Origin: Thermoplasmata archaeon | Lineage (GTDB): Archaea; Thermoplasmatota; Thermoplasmata; Thermoplasmatales; Thermoplasmataceae | Direction: 5' to 3' | Length of the DNA: 64,000 bases | Assembly: GCA_021810575.1 (NCBI GenBank) | Contig: JAJZIN010000001.1 | Span: 106,377-170,376, forward strand | Part shown: positions 52,866-62,188 of the stretch, piece by piece | Position numbering within the stretch: the stretch's first letter is position 1 | How the letters are laid out: the number at the start of each line of letters is the position of its first letter | The notes under the pieces: model-generated | Database searches by the model: none | Told to the model about the DNA's origin: nothing | Seen by the model: the letters and a program-made list of their open reading frames with translations, nothing else | Program-made: the position numbers and the translations under genes

Positions 52866-53063
52866 ATGCTATTTACATTTCTAACTTATCTGTTTTCCCT
52901 GCTGAGTCTGAATCTATATAATGGTGAAATCAATATTTATTTCCTGCTCATAAGTATTATACTTGAGATTTTTATGGCATTAGTCAGCCATATATATTTG
53001 AAAATTGCAAATCTATTGCGCAAACTATTTTTGATCTTTTATTATTCACCAGACTGTGGATGA
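52866..53063 (+). CDS. Possible small membrane protein (65 residues)
   Basis: An ATG frame encodes two hydrophobic segments (MLFTFLTYLFSLLSLNLY and FLLISIILEIFMALVSHIY) and ends in YYSPDCG. A TTATTTAATT element lies about 26-30 nt upstream. The frame runs 22 bp into the 3' end of the EamA gene on the other strand. AT-rich DNA often produces such hydrophobic frames, so this is weakly supported. Confidence 0.3.
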   Translation: MLFTFLTYLFSLLSLNLYNGEINIYFLLISIILEIFMALVSHIYLKIANLLRKLFLIFYYSPDCG

Positions 53064-53932
53064 GGCATTTTGTCTCTAAGTGCGATTATAGTTGTTAACA
53101 GACCGCTTCCAATTAGGAATGACCCACCTGTAAGAGTAAAGGTATTGGGTACTTGTTTCAGGAATGCCAGTGCAAATATGATTGCAAAGACAGGATCGAG
53201 ATAACTCAGGATAGATACTATCTGAACATTAAGGTTCTTCATAGAATCATACCAGAGGAATAGGGCCAGAACTGTTTGAACGAGAGCCGAGAATATGGCT
53301 ATATATGCGTCATTAACGCTGAATGAGAATTTTATAATTAAAATAAAGGGAAATAGGACCAATGATGAAATTAAGACCTGGAAGAATACAAGGTTTATTG
53401 GATTTACATATCTGGATGAATGTTTACTAACTATTGAGAGTAAGCCATAAGTTATTCCTGAAAGTACTGCTGAAAGTAGTCCTAAAGGATTGAGATAAAG
53501 AGTGCCCACTGACATAATCAATATTCCAGAGAATGACAAAAGTATGTTTATCAGGCTGAAGGTGCTGATTCTTTCCTTGACAAGAGGTGATAGTAATATG
53601 GCAATAACGGGACCGGAGTAATAGAATATTATGGCCTCTGAGACTGGAATAAGATTCACCGCATAAAAGAGGAAAACCCAATTTGCAGCAAGTAATAGTC
53701 CAGATAGAATGATGAATGGATCGGAGAGAAAATTATAGGTTGATCTGAGTTCTTTCCTTAAAAGGAAATAGAGCACAGCTGATGAAATTACAACACGGAA
53801 AAAAACAAAAATTGGAGATGGAAGATATGACCATACGGCCAATACAGGGATAGAACCCCAGATTACGGTAGACAGTACAATTTCAGAAAGCCCCTTCTCT
53901 TTTTTTGAAAAATCGATCGAACCACCTTTCAA
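53042..53932 (-). CDS. EamA/DMT-family transporter
   Basis: The 296-residue protein has ten predicted helices in two EamA repeats. The repeats start near IVLSTVIWGSIPVLAVW and LLSAVLSGITYGLLSIV. Members of this family export amino acids or other small metabolites. The start is TTG, with a TATA box about 23-25 nt upstream; a perfect palindrome overlaps that promoter. It is monocistronic. Confidence 0.88.
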   Translation of the reverse strand: MKGGSIDFSKKEKGLSEIVLSTVIWGSIPVLAVWSYLPSPIFVFFRVVISSAVLYFLLRKELRSTYNFLSDPFIILSGLLLAANWVFLFYAVNLIPVSEAIIFYYSGPVIAILLSPLVKERISTFSLINILLSFSGILIMSVGTLYLNPLGLLSAVLSGITYGLLSIVSKHSSRYVNPINLVFFQVLISSLVLFPFILIIKFSFSVNDAYIAIFSALVQTVLALFLWYDSMKNLNVQIVSILSYLDPVFAIIFALAFLKQVPNTFTLTGGSFLIGSGLLTTIIALRDKMPHPQSGE

Positions 53933-53938
53933 CTGTTA

Positions 53939-53960
53939 TTAACTCAATAGAGTTAAATAT
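53939..53960 (-). promoter_or_regulatory. Promoter and palindromic operator candidate of the EamA gene
   Basis: TTAACTC-aata-GAGTTAA at 53939-53956 is a perfect 7-bp inverted repeat with a 4-base spacer. It overlaps the TATA-like element AATATTTAAC on the minus strand, 23 nt before the TTG start. This is a good site for a homodimeric repressor. Confidence 0.45.
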
Positions 53961-54016
53961 TTAGTTCCGGGAATTTTCTTCTTTTATTAATTCCTTACAA
54001 TCACCACGTATCAAAT

Positions 54017-55597
54017 TTAATTTCTTACCTTTACAGCCACGCCTTTATTTGTATTTATCATAACTTCTTGGCTCATTTTTGCAATACCGGTACCTCTCAC
54101 TGAACCATTGTGATGGATAACAACCTCATCCTCCTGTCTCACATCCTGTGTGCAATTCTTCACTCCCATTGCATAAATGCTTGCAGTAGGCTTGAAGTCG
54201 TCAATTTCCACAAGGAATCTTCCCTCTTTGATGAATAATTCTGATGCATTCTTATGTATTGTAAGCTTCCCCAGTTTTTCGTTGTATACAAAAAATGGCC
54301 TGTTTCCATCTACCAGCATGAACTGGTTGAACATCCTGTTGATCCTCAGACCATCTACAAATGGCTCTATCCAGTCACCAAACTGGTATCTTGCTATTGA
54401 AACCAGTTTTTCCTTCATGAAATCCCTTCTAACTCCTGAATTCTCACCTGCACGAATTTGAGATATTCTCTCCTTGAGCTGGTCAAACTGGTTATCCGCA
54501 CCCTTTTTCCACAGAATGAAATCATCACCAAGATTCAATCTTTCCTTTACGAACAGCATATCCTCAGGAAGGAAGAAAATTGTATTTCTATATTGATTCT
54601 TAGATATGAATGACTTGATTGAGTTGATAATATTCTCCTTTTCTTCCAAGAACCAGTTGCCTGTTACCGGAATATCGTAGAATCCGGCAGGATATGTTTC
54701 TTCCAGTTCCCGTGGAACAAGGGTTATGGGAGAGGTAACAATCACTTCGTTAATATGCTTCCTGAGCGATCCAAGTGCCTCAAATATTTCCCTGTGTGAT
54801 TTAGAAGTTGAATATGGTTTCCTGGCAGAGCACGGAAGGAAAAGGACGGTTTCCAGATTGTTTGGTTTCCTGTATTCCTCCAGTACGTACCTGTTGAATC
54901 TTGCGATGTCTGGTCTGTTAAGAGATTCCAATCCACCTGCTATAACTGATGCCGTGGTTCTTGGATAAACTTTCTCAAATTCTGTTGATTTTTCATCGAC
55001 CAGCATCCTCATTATCTCCCTTGCCTTGGAACTTATATTCCACCTTTCCACCATTTCCATCAGCGTCATTGATTCGACACCCTTTCTCAGTAGGTATACT
55101 AGATCTTGAAGGAATTCTCCGTTTGCATTACTGCTGTCGTTCCCATTGCGGAGTCTTCCCATCATTGTATATAGTGTTCCATGTGAACCTTCAATCTCTG
55201 CGTTGATATTGTCAAACAGATCTATTCCGAGCATGAAGAGTTGTGGGAGTAGGTAAGGATCTGAGATCCCGGGAATGTATAGAAGTTTGTCATATCCTAC
55301 ATTCTTCTTTAGTTCCAGTATGAGGTTAACTGTCTGCCTGCTTCTCTTGAGAAAGAATGGATTAATCAGTGGTATCACAAAGTTTTCTGTTTCGGCGATA
55401 ATTATATTTTTTTTTCCAATGTTTATGACTCTTTTTGTTGCCTTCTCCCCCATTAAAGAGATTTGGTCTTCATTTATCTGTATTGTGTCATTTCCAATGA
55501 CTAATGGAAATTCAACCTCTTTACCCTTTATATCAACGGAACCACATCTTGAATATGCAAAGAATGACTGAGACTTTATCACTGAAGGTGATGACAT
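54017..55597 (-). CDS. arcS: Archaeosine synthase (ArcS), TGT-like with PUA domain
   Basis: The 526-residue protein contains the ArcS signature PC-x3-KPY-x2-S-x2-H as PCSARKPYSTSKSH at 255-268. The N-terminal part resembles tRNA-guanine transglycosylase without its catalytic and zinc residues, and the C-terminal ~80 residues form a PUA domain. ArcS adds lysine to preQ0 at position 15 of tRNA on the way to archaeosine. A GTG at 55582 (codon 6) lies about 24 nt from a strong TATA box that sits just before the ATG at 55597, so the true start may be GTG. Confidence 0.93.
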   Translation of the reverse strand: MSSPSVIKSQSFFAYSRCGSVDIKGKEVEFPLVIGNDTIQINEDQISLMGEKATKRVINIGKKNIIIAETENFVIPLINPFFLKRSRQTVNLILELKKNVGYDKLLYIPGISDPYLLPQLFMLGIDLFDNINAEIEGSHGTLYTMMGRLRNGNDSSNANGEFLQDLVYLLRKGVESMTLMEMVERWNISSKAREIMRMLVDEKSTEFEKVYPRTTASVIAGGLESLNRPDIARFNRYVLEEYRKPNNLETVLFLPCSARKPYSTSKSHREIFEALGSLRKHINEVIVTSPITLVPRELEETYPAGFYDIPVTGNWFLEEKENIINSIKSFISKNQYRNTIFFLPEDMLFVKERLNLGDDFILWKKGADNQFDQLKERISQIRAGENSGVRRDFMKEKLVSIARYQFGDWIEPFVDGLRINRMFNQFMLVDGNRPFFVYNEKLGKLTIHKNASELFIKEGRFLVEIDDFKPTASIYAMGVKNCTQDVRQEDEVVIHHNGSVRGTGIAKMSQEVMINTNKGVAVKVRN

Positions 55598-55598
55598 G

Positions 55599-55610
55599 CA
55601 TTTAAAAAAG
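55599..55610 (-). promoter_or_regulatory. TATA box for arcS
   Basis: The minus strand reads CTTTTTTAAATG, immediately before the first ATG of arcS. Initiation 24 nt further on would fall at the GTG at 55582, suggesting a leaderless mRNA that begins there. Confidence 0.45.
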
Positions 55611-55668
55611 AGTTGCCATAATTCCAGATCAAAATGTATGTGGCTTCCATTGAATAACCCGGAATATC

Positions 55669-55677
55669 TATAAATAT
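55669..55677 (+). promoter_or_regulatory. TATA box of the pepQ-ggt operon
   Basis: CTATAAATA is centred 24 nt before the ATG at 55697, a textbook leaderless archaeal promoter. Confidence 0.6.
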
Positions 55678-55696
55678 AAGGGTAGAATGTTAGATT

Positions 55697-56776
55697 ATGG
55701 GCGTAAGCGATATTTTTAATTTTGCCAGGGAAAGCGAGGCCATTCTGATCATTAATGGCGGAGAAAATTCTCTTGATAAGACATTCCAGTACATAACTAA
55801 GGCACCTGGAGGAGTATTTGAGGGATCGTTCATTGTTGCAAGGCCTGAGGGATCAACCATTTATACTTCTATCCTTGAGGAGGAAACAGCCAAAAGGACG
55901 GGTCTGGAAGTTAAGATATTCAAGACTCGACAGGAATATGAAACGATGATGAGAGATGGACTAAAGAAATATAACACTGTTGGACTGAACTATGCATCTC
56001 TATCGCTTGAAAATTATAAGAATTTACTCAGGATCATTCCTGATAAGGACTTTGTTGATGTTTCAGTTTCCATAAAGGAGGCAAGAATCATAAAGGACAG
56101 TGTTGAAATTAATTACCTGAAGGAAGCAGCAAAGATTGCCAGTGATTCCATCGATGCAGTCCACCTTTCCCTTAAGGAAGGGATGACAGAGAAGGAGGTG
56201 GCAGCAAGAGTGGTATATGAAATGATGAAGAATGGTGCAGATGGACCATCCTTTTCCACAATAGTTGCCTTCGGAGAAAATGCTTCACAACCACATTATT
56301 CTCCAGGACTGAGGAAACTGAAAAAAGGAGATGGAGTACTGATAGATTACGGCGCATTATACAACGATTACTGTTCTGATATAACCAGAACAGTCTGTTT
56401 TGGAAGAGCCTCTGAAGAGCTGAAAGAGGTGTATGAAGTTGTTTACAGAGCCCAGTCTGAATCAATGAAGCTAATCAGGGCAGATGCCAACGGTAAGGAT
56501 GTGGATATAAAGGCCAGGAACGTGATTGATTCGACAAAATACAAGGGGCGCTTCATTCATTCACTTGGTCATGGGATTGGGCTGGATGTTCATGATCACA
56601 GTGCTCTTTCCTATACTCTGGACTTTCCACTCAAGGAAAATATGGCCATAACGAATGAACCTGGAATTTATCTTCCAGGTAAACTCGGAGTCAGAATAGA
56701 GGATGATGTCATAGTGAAGAAGGACGGTTGTGAGGTTATCTCACATGGAGCAACAAAGGAACTGAAGGAGCTATGA
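55697..56776 (+). CDS. pepQ: Xaa-Pro aminopeptidase/dipeptidase (M24 family)
   Basis: The 359-residue protein has a creatinase-like N-terminal domain and the M24 pita-bread domain. Metal ligands are clear: Asp in LIDYGALYND, Asp in SDITRTV, His in HSLGHGIGLDVHD, and Glu in TNEPGIYLPG and VRIEDD. It is a dinuclear-metal peptidase that cleaves X-Pro bonds. It overlaps ggt by 4 bp (ATGA), and together they could salvage peptides. Confidence 0.92.
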   Translation: MGVSDIFNFARESEAILIINGGENSLDKTFQYITKAPGGVFEGSFIVARPEGSTIYTSILEEETAKRTGLEVKIFKTRQEYETMMRDGLKKYNTVGLNYASLSLENYKNLLRIIPDKDFVDVSVSIKEARIIKDSVEINYLKEAAKIASDSIDAVHLSLKEGMTEKEVAARVVYEMMKNGADGPSFSTIVAFGENASQPHYSPGLRKLKKGDGVLIDYGALYNDYCSDITRTVCFGRASEELKEVYEVVYRAQSESMKLIRADANGKDVDIKARNVIDSTKYKGRFIHSLGHGIGLDVHDHSALSYTLDFPLKENMAITNEPGIYLPGKLGVRIEDDVIVKKDGCEVISHGATKELKEL

Positions 56777-58323
56777 GAACAAGACCAGATATAATGTCTC
56801 TCAGTGCCATGGTGTCCACGTCAAGCATTCATGCCTCGAGAACCGGTATAAAGGTGCTTGAGGATGGAGGCAATATAGCTGATGCTGCCATAGCAACAAG
56901 TGCTGTTCTTGCCGTGACTCAGAATAATCTTTGTGGGCTTGGAGGGGATGGATTCGCACTGTTAAGAATGAATGGAAAGATCATTTCGATTAACAGCAGT
57001 GGTAAATCGTCAAGAAATATAGATACTGAAGCATATGTTAAGAAAGGCATGAACTCTATTCCATATATGGGCCCAATGGCTGCAATCACTGTACCTGGTC
57101 TTGTGGGTCTCTGGGAAGAACTAGAAAAGCATACTTCAATGGATATCAAGGAATTGCTCAAATATGCCATTAAGGTAGCCAGAGAGGGATTTCCTGTAAC
57201 ACATAATTATGCACGATCAATTGAAGTCACCCTCAAGAGGACCAAGGACAGGAATTTCAGGGAGACATTTTCCGGCAACGGTCTTCCTCCACTGCAGGGT
57301 GATGTCTTCTTCCAGGAGGATCTTGCAACAACAATTGAATCACTGTCCAATGATGGACTGGATTCTTTTTACAGGGGGAATTTTGCTGATAAACTTACAA
57401 AGGCTTTTAAGAAAAGTGAAGTAGTTATAGATGAATATGATCTTTCAAAACACAGAGCTATTGTTCAGGAACCACTCAAATCAATGTATGAAGACAGGGT
57501 TGTTTATGAATTGCCACCAAACAGTCAGGGAGCCACAGTAAATTTCAACCTCAATTCTTTAAAATTCATGGGGGATGATGATCTATCCAATGAAGAAAAG
57601 ATAATGAAAAGCCACCTGATAGCAAATAGATTCAGGAGGACTTACATTGGAGATCCAGAAAAGATGCCACTTCCTTCCAGTTACCTGGATGAATCTTTCT
57701 ACTGGAAAGTTGTGGATAGCCAGGGAGGTAATAATCCAGCATCAGGAAAGGATGGCGATACTACCTATTTCACCATAGCAAACACAGAGGGAGATGCGAT
57801 ATCGATGATTCAGAGCAATTATACAGGCTTTGGATCTACCGTTGTTCCCGAGGGAACTGGCTTCTCCATGCAGAACAGGGGATCTTATTTTTCACTTGAT
57901 CCAGCTCACCACAATTTCCTTCAGCCTGAGAAGAGAACATTCCACACACTATGTGCAGGGATGATTGAAAGAAATGGTGAATTTGAATATTCTATAGGCA
58001 CAATGGGAGGTGACATACAGCCCCAGGTTCACGTCAACAAGATCCACGAAATGATAGATCTAGGGTTGACCCCACAGGAAGCAATCGACCTGCCAAGAAT
58101 AAATATACCTGCAAACATATACGAAGAACCGGATCTACTAATATTTGAGGAAGGTGCATCATTCAGTTATGATCTGTCAAAATATTTCAAGAGGATAAGA
58201 CAGACCCCATATCTGGACAGTTCCCATGGACATTGCCAGATAATAAAGAGAGGGGAGAATGGTGTTTTATTCGGAGGCGCAGATCCCAGAGGTGATGGCT
58301 TTGCACTATCACCATTATTTTAA
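56773..58323 (+). CDS. ggt: Gamma-glutamyltransferase-like Ntn hydrolase
   Basis: The 516-residue protein is a complete GGT-fold enzyme. GGNIADAAIATSAVLAVTQ and GLGGDGFALL mark the N-terminal part, and the autocatalytic Thr330 lies in KDGDTTYFTIAN (TTH replaced by TTY). The C-terminal half is the small subunit after self-cleavage. There is no signal peptide, unlike bacterial periplasmic GGT, so it acts in the cytoplasm. Substrates other than glutathione are likely in archaea. Confidence 0.9.
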   Translation: MRTRPDIMSLSAMVSTSSIHASRTGIKVLEDGGNIADAAIATSAVLAVTQNNLCGLGGDGFALLRMNGKIISINSSGKSSRNIDTEAYVKKGMNSIPYMGPMAAITVPGLVGLWEELEKHTSMDIKELLKYAIKVAREGFPVTHNYARSIEVTLKRTKDRNFRETFSGNGLPPLQGDVFFQEDLATTIESLSNDGLDSFYRGNFADKLTKAFKKSEVVIDEYDLSKHRAIVQEPLKSMYEDRVVYELPPNSQGATVNFNLNSLKFMGDDDLSNEEKIMKSHLIANRFRRTYIGDPEKMPLPSSYLDESFYWKVVDSQGGNNPASGKDGDTTYFTIANTEGDAISMIQSNYTGFGSTVVPEGTGFSMQNRGSYFSLDPAHHNFLQPEKRTFHTLCAGMIERNGEFEYSIGTMGGDIQPQVHVNKIHEMIDLGLTPQEAIDLPRINIPANIYEEPDLLIFEEGASFSYDLSKYFKRIRQTPYLDSSHGHCQIIKRGENGVLFGGADPRGDGFALSPLF

Positions 58324-58479
58324 ATTACCGAAATAATGATTGCTTTGAATGATATTGACCTGGCATCTTCTAAAGGCTGAAAAATGGAAAATAGTTAAGG
58401 ACAGGGTAAAAAATTTCCCATAAAACATGGAGATACCTTTTCAATAAGATTAAATCCCATTTTTAACTTAAGTATATCT

Positions 58480-59466
58480 ATGCTGGACTCGGAAGACATT
58501 TCATACAAAGAAGTGAATGGGATGATCAACGAGTTCAATGATCGGAACGCTGAGTATGTTGACATTGTTCTCAGGATTTTAGACAACATTGATGAACAGT
58601 TAAAATCGAAGAACTTTAAGGTCAGAGGATTGGAATGGAATAAATACAGCGACTGGAAATTACTGCTGCCATTTATCATGAAGGCCATAGATTACCCTGT
58701 CTTTTCAAACAGGTTCATAAACTCATGCAGGGTGTCCTATGAAGATTATCTTGATTCTATGGAAAACAGTGAAATAGAGTCAAAATCTGCTGAATTTGGC
58801 ATATTTATCACCTATGATAGGGAGATCAATCAGTTCAAGGTACCGATATTTGAGTTCACAAAGTACTGTTCAAAAATCTCTGGGTTTGAATACAGGCTGA
58901 CCTTCCAGTCCTTTTATAGCGGTGATGTAATAATCGGCAAAAATGCTGTTATTAAAATGCTGAGGGAGTACTTCGCAGTTCAGCTAAGAGAGGAGACTTC
59001 AGGGATAGATTCAGATAGGGCAAGACAGATACTTTCCCCATTCAGTGATAGAATAGAGAAAATAAGGTCAGTTCTTCATGAACAGAGCAAGACTACGGAT
59101 CTCGGAAGTATTGACTCATCTTGCTTCCCACCCTGTATCATTCACTTTATGAATGATATTAGAGGCGGTGTTAATTTGCCACATCTTGCAAGATTTACAG
59201 TGGTTTCATTTCTGAACAACATTGGCATGAATGAACAGGGAATCATTGAATCATTTGGTACCGTCCCTGATTTTAGCAAAAAAGTTACAGAGTATCAGGT
59301 CAGACACATAATTGGAGAAATATCCGGTACCAAATATTCTCCACCTAAATGTGTTACACTGAGGTCAAATCATCTGTGTTACTGGGATGATGATGAGTTA
59401 TGCCATAAAGAATTCATGACCCATCCGCTTACCTATTACAAAATGAAGAAAAAAGCTAAGAAATAG
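58480..59466 (+). CDS. priL: DNA primase large subunit
   Basis: The 328-residue protein has an N-terminal helical domain and a C-terminal Fe-S domain. The four cluster cysteines are Cys in SCFPPCIIHF, PPKCVTL, NHLCYWDD and ELCHKEF, matching archaeal and eukaryotic PriL. It forms the primase with PriS and controls primer length in replication. It has its own promoter. Confidence 0.93.
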   Translation: MLDSEDISYKEVNGMINEFNDRNAEYVDIVLRILDNIDEQLKSKNFKVRGLEWNKYSDWKLLLPFIMKAIDYPVFSNRFINSCRVSYEDYLDSMENSEIESKSAEFGIFITYDREINQFKVPIFEFTKYCSKISGFEYRLTFQSFYSGDVIIGKNAVIKMLREYFAVQLREETSGIDSDRARQILSPFSDRIEKIRSVLHEQSKTTDLGSIDSSCFPPCIIHFMNDIRGGVNLPHLARFTVVSFLNNIGMNEQGIIESFGTVPDFSKKVTEYQVRHIIGEISGTKYSPPKCVTLRSNHLCYWDDDELCHKEFMTHPLTYYKMKKKAKK

Positions 59467-59467
59467 A

Positions 59468-59719
59468 TTAGAGCTTTCTCTCTATCATCTTGATAACGGT
59501 TCCTTTTTTGAGGTTGCTTTCGATGCTGTATATATTGCATTTTTCATAGGGTACCCTTGGGTAGTAACCCTCCCTGATTTCATAATCAATACGGAGCGCT
59601 TTAAGAATATCCTGTAACTTCTGGTCAGAAAATTTTTTTGCAGCTTCAACAGGTATCTTCCTGCCAAGCCTTCTACTGTTTTTTGGATTAAAATATTGAG
59701 AGTATAATGTTACTTTCAT
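59468..59719 (-). CDS. srp19: Signal recognition particle 19 kDa protein
   Basis: The 83-residue protein has YFNPKNSRRLGRKIP at the start, the SRP19 signature that binds 7S RNA helix 6 and 8 tips. This assembles the particle by allowing SRP54 binding. It overlaps rps8e by 4 bp and converges on priL with 1 nt between the stops. Confidence 0.92.
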   Translation of the reverse strand: MKVTLYSQYFNPKNSRRLGRKIPVEAAKKFSDQKLQDILKALRIDYEIREGYYPRVPYEKCNIYSIESNLKKGTVIKMIERKL

Positions 59720-60093
59720 AGAAGAACAGCGTTAATTACTCCGTCCTGTCCCGGTCTTGAAGTAATCCTTGCTTCGCCTATTTCCGTTACGATAATGGTA
59801 CCTTTGTTCATCAGGTTCCTCTGCACATAGTGTGGGTTTGCAGGATTCGCTTTCACTGTCTTGATCTGTGACTTTGTTGTTTTCTTCTGTTTTGAATCAT
59901 ATACGTTTGCAAAGTTATCATTCAATAGGGCCGCCTTTAGATTTCCTCCCCTTATCCTGAGAACTTTTCTCTGTGTTGGATTTACTCTCGTAAATGTAGG
60001 TTCCCTACCTATTTCTGATCTCCTCTTTGCCCTGTATTGTTTGTATCTTCCACCTGTAAATTTTTTAGATGATCTTCCTTGAAATCGACCCAA
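59716..60093 (-). CDS. rps8e: Small ribosomal subunit protein S8e
   Basis: The 125-residue protein has FQGRSSKKFTGGRYKQYR at the N-terminus and RKVLRIRGGNLKAALL, both S8e signatures. The start is TTG, preceded 6 nt upstream by a GGTGG Shine-Dalgarno sequence. It is the first gene of an S8e-SRP19 pair, a natural link between ribosome and protein targeting. Confidence 0.95.
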   Translation of the reverse strand: MGRFQGRSSKKFTGGRYKQYRAKRRSEIGREPTFTRVNPTQRKVLRIRGGNLKAALLNDNFANVYDSKQKKTTKSQIKTVKANPANPHYVQRNLMNKGTIIVTEIGEARITSRPGQDGVINAVLL

Positions 60094-60230
60094 TGTTCCA
60101 CCTTTTTTTCCACATAGCTAAAAGGTTTTAAAGTTTTTCTATTTAAACTTGGTATGTTCAGGCTATAACAACATGAATGATGATCAACCCCAAACTATGG
60201 AAAAGCAGGGAAAATAAGAATATTATTCGT

Positions 60231-61541
60231 TCAGGTAAGAGATTTTCCCCTTGTTTCAGGAGCCAGAACCATTGTGAAGCCGAATCCTATTATCTCGAAT
60301 ATTGCAAAGAAAAGAAGACCATAGGTTATGTTCAACCCACTTATGAGAATTGGAAACGCGAACACTCCGAGAATGGCCCCTAATCTCGAAGCGGCGGTTG
60401 ATACTCCCATAGCTGTACCTCTTATCCTTGTTGGAAATATTTCTGCTGGATACAGATAGGTTATGTTCGTTGGTCCTGTGTTATGGAAGAAATGCATCAG
60501 TGCAAATGCAGAGAAGATCATTATGAATGGAAGCACAGAGTGGAATGATATGATGCCAAATGCAATTAGAGATATTCCAGCAAGCAGAAATCCTGTGGAC
60601 TCAAGCTTCTTTCTTCCCACCTTGTCTATCGCAAGAAGACAGACAATTGTTCCCGCAAACACGGGAATCTCTTCTAGCAGTGTTGAAATAATGGTTGCTA
60701 CGTAGGATGATCCTTCCTGGATGAAAAGCGAAGGTGTGTAATTCCAGACACCGTAACTTGCAACATCGTAACAGAACCATGCTACAGAAGTGAACAGTAT
60801 CAGGCGATAAACTCCATTCTTTCCCCTCATTTCTGATTGTCCTTTTTGTACTTCTGGTGGCGAAACTCTTTCCTTTGTACTCAACGACTTGACCTCATTC
60901 ACCACAGTTTCCGCTTCTTTCTCAGAACCATTCAGCATTAACCAGTACGGGCTTTCCGGAATATTTCTCCTTGAGATAATTACAATCAATGGAATAATCG
61001 CTCCTGTAATGTACATAATTCTCCATGAAATATCTCCAAAATTCAGTACTATGGGTATGGAGATGACATAGAACGCAATGGAACCAAATGTCCAGGAGAA
61101 TATATTGAAGACCAGCAGCCTTCCTCTTGTTTTCTTTGGGGAAAACTCAGCCTGAATGGATGAACTTATGGGATAATCTGCACCGATTCCCAAACCTGCA
61201 AGGATTTGAAATGCTACAAATTCTATGAAATTATGTGAAAGACCTGTAAGTATGAGAAAAACTGCCGTGATTAGTAAATCGTACACATAGATTCTCTTCC
61301 TGCCAAGCAGGTCCGATAGCCTTCCAAGAATTATGCTTCCAAAGAACATTCCTATGTAAATAGATGAGGCTGCTATGGATGTAATTATAGCAATGCTCAG
61401 GAAGCTGTATTTAAGATAAATATATGCACTAGAAAATATGGATAATGCATATCCGTCCATGAATACGCCCATTGATGAAAGGATTGTTATAACCCATATT
61501 TTCCTTGAAAGAACTACATTTTCAAAGTCGATGTTTTCCAA
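60231..61541 (-). CDS. MFS transporter, sugar/organic-anion porter type
   Basis: The 436-residue protein has 12 predicted helices and the MFS motifs GRLSDLLGRKRIYVYD between helices 2 and 3 and PETRGKSL at the C-terminus, both typical of the SP/AAHS families. A central loop of about 60 polar residues separates the two halves. It starts at TTG, with a TATA-like AGTTTAATTATC about 25 nt upstream, and seems monocistronic. The substrate is unknown. Confidence 0.9.
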   Translation of the reverse strand: MENIDFENVVLSRKIWVITILSSMGVFMDGYALSIFSSAYIYLKYSFLSIAIITSIAASSIYIGMFFGSIILGRLSDLLGRKRIYVYDLLITAVFLILTGLSHNFIEFVAFQILAGLGIGADYPISSSIQAEFSPKKTRGRLLVFNIFSWTFGSIAFYVISIPIVLNFGDISWRIMYITGAIIPLIVIISRRNIPESPYWLMLNGSEKEAETVVNEVKSLSTKERVSPPEVQKGQSEMRGKNGVYRLILFTSVAWFCYDVASYGVWNYTPSLFIQEGSSYVATIISTLLEEIPVFAGTIVCLLAIDKVGRKKLESTGFLLAGISLIAFGIISFHSVLPFIMIFSAFALMHFFHNTGPTNITYLYPAEIFPTRIRGTAMGVSTAASRLGAILGVFAFPILISGLNITYGLLFFAIFEIIGFGFTMVLAPETRGKSLT

Positions 61542-61676
61542 TGGGTGGTCATTGCAAAATGATAATTAAACTTCTTTACCTCATCTTCTTTTGATTATAT
61601 TTTCAAGATTTTCCAAAATGAAATTCAATGGTGGCACAGCCCCAAATTCCCTCTTAGAATCACTTACCTCTATTCC

Positions 61677-62168
61677 TTATGATGGTTCCATAACAGTATA
61701 ACCATTTTCCCTTAATAGCTCTACATTTCTCTGAATAATCTTGTTGAACCACATTGCACTATTCATCGACGGGACAAATACGACAGGGCAGGTTGAAGCA
61801 ACAATTGATGTTGAGATAAGGTCGTCAGCAATACCACTTGCTGCTTTGCTGATTATATTAGCGGTGGCGGGCATAATTATAAAAACATCTGCCTGCTTTG
61901 GTAACTGTATGTGAGGGACATTGTATTTATCATTTGGTGAAAATAGATCTTCAAATGTTTTATGTCCCGAAATAAACTCCAAAGAATAAGGATTAACAAA
62001 ATTTCTGGCAGCCTTTGAGATCATTATAAATATATTTTCGGCAAATTTGTTTTTCATGTACTGGATATACATAGGCATGTTAACCGCTCCAATTGATCCA
62101 GTAATTCGAATTAGAAGATTCCCGCATGGAAGCTTTTTTAGATCAATTTTTTCTGCTTTACTTTCCAT
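61677..62168 (-). CDS. Flavoprotein of the EpiD/PPC-decarboxylase (HFCD) family
   Basis: The 163-residue protein has GNLLIRITGSIGAVNMP at the start and the HFCD motifs IIMPATANIISKAASGIADD and VPSMNSAMW, close to the PASANT and PAMNxxMW motifs of phosphopantothenoylcysteine decarboxylase. It binds FMN and should decarboxylate a cysteine-type substrate; a stand-alone CoaC role is possible but unproven. The start at 62168 is chosen because AGGTGA lies 7 nt upstream and longer versions would run into the MFS gene. It is 20 nt downstream of that gene. Confidence 0.82.
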   Translation of the reverse strand: MESKAEKIDLKKLPCGNLLIRITGSIGAVNMPMYIQYMKNKFAENIFIMISKAARNFVNPYSLEFISGHKTFEDLFSPNDKYNVPHIQLPKQADVFIIMPATANIISKAASGIADDLISTSIVASTCPVVFVPSMNSAMWFNKIIQRNVELLRENGYTVMEPS

Positions 62169-62175
62169 CTTTGTT

Positions 62176-62181
62176 TCACCT
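62176..62181 (-). promoter_or_regulatory. Shine-Dalgarno site of the flavoprotein gene
   Basis: AGGTGA on the minus strand, 7 nt before the ATG at 62168, marks an internal cistron with leadered initiation. Confidence 0.5.
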
Positions 62182-62188
62182 AATTTTA

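Noticed and set aside
60177..60383. 68-codon plus-strand frame between rps8e and the MFS gene
   Set aside because: Two thirds of it is antisense to the conserved end of the MFS transporter and the rest has no signal.
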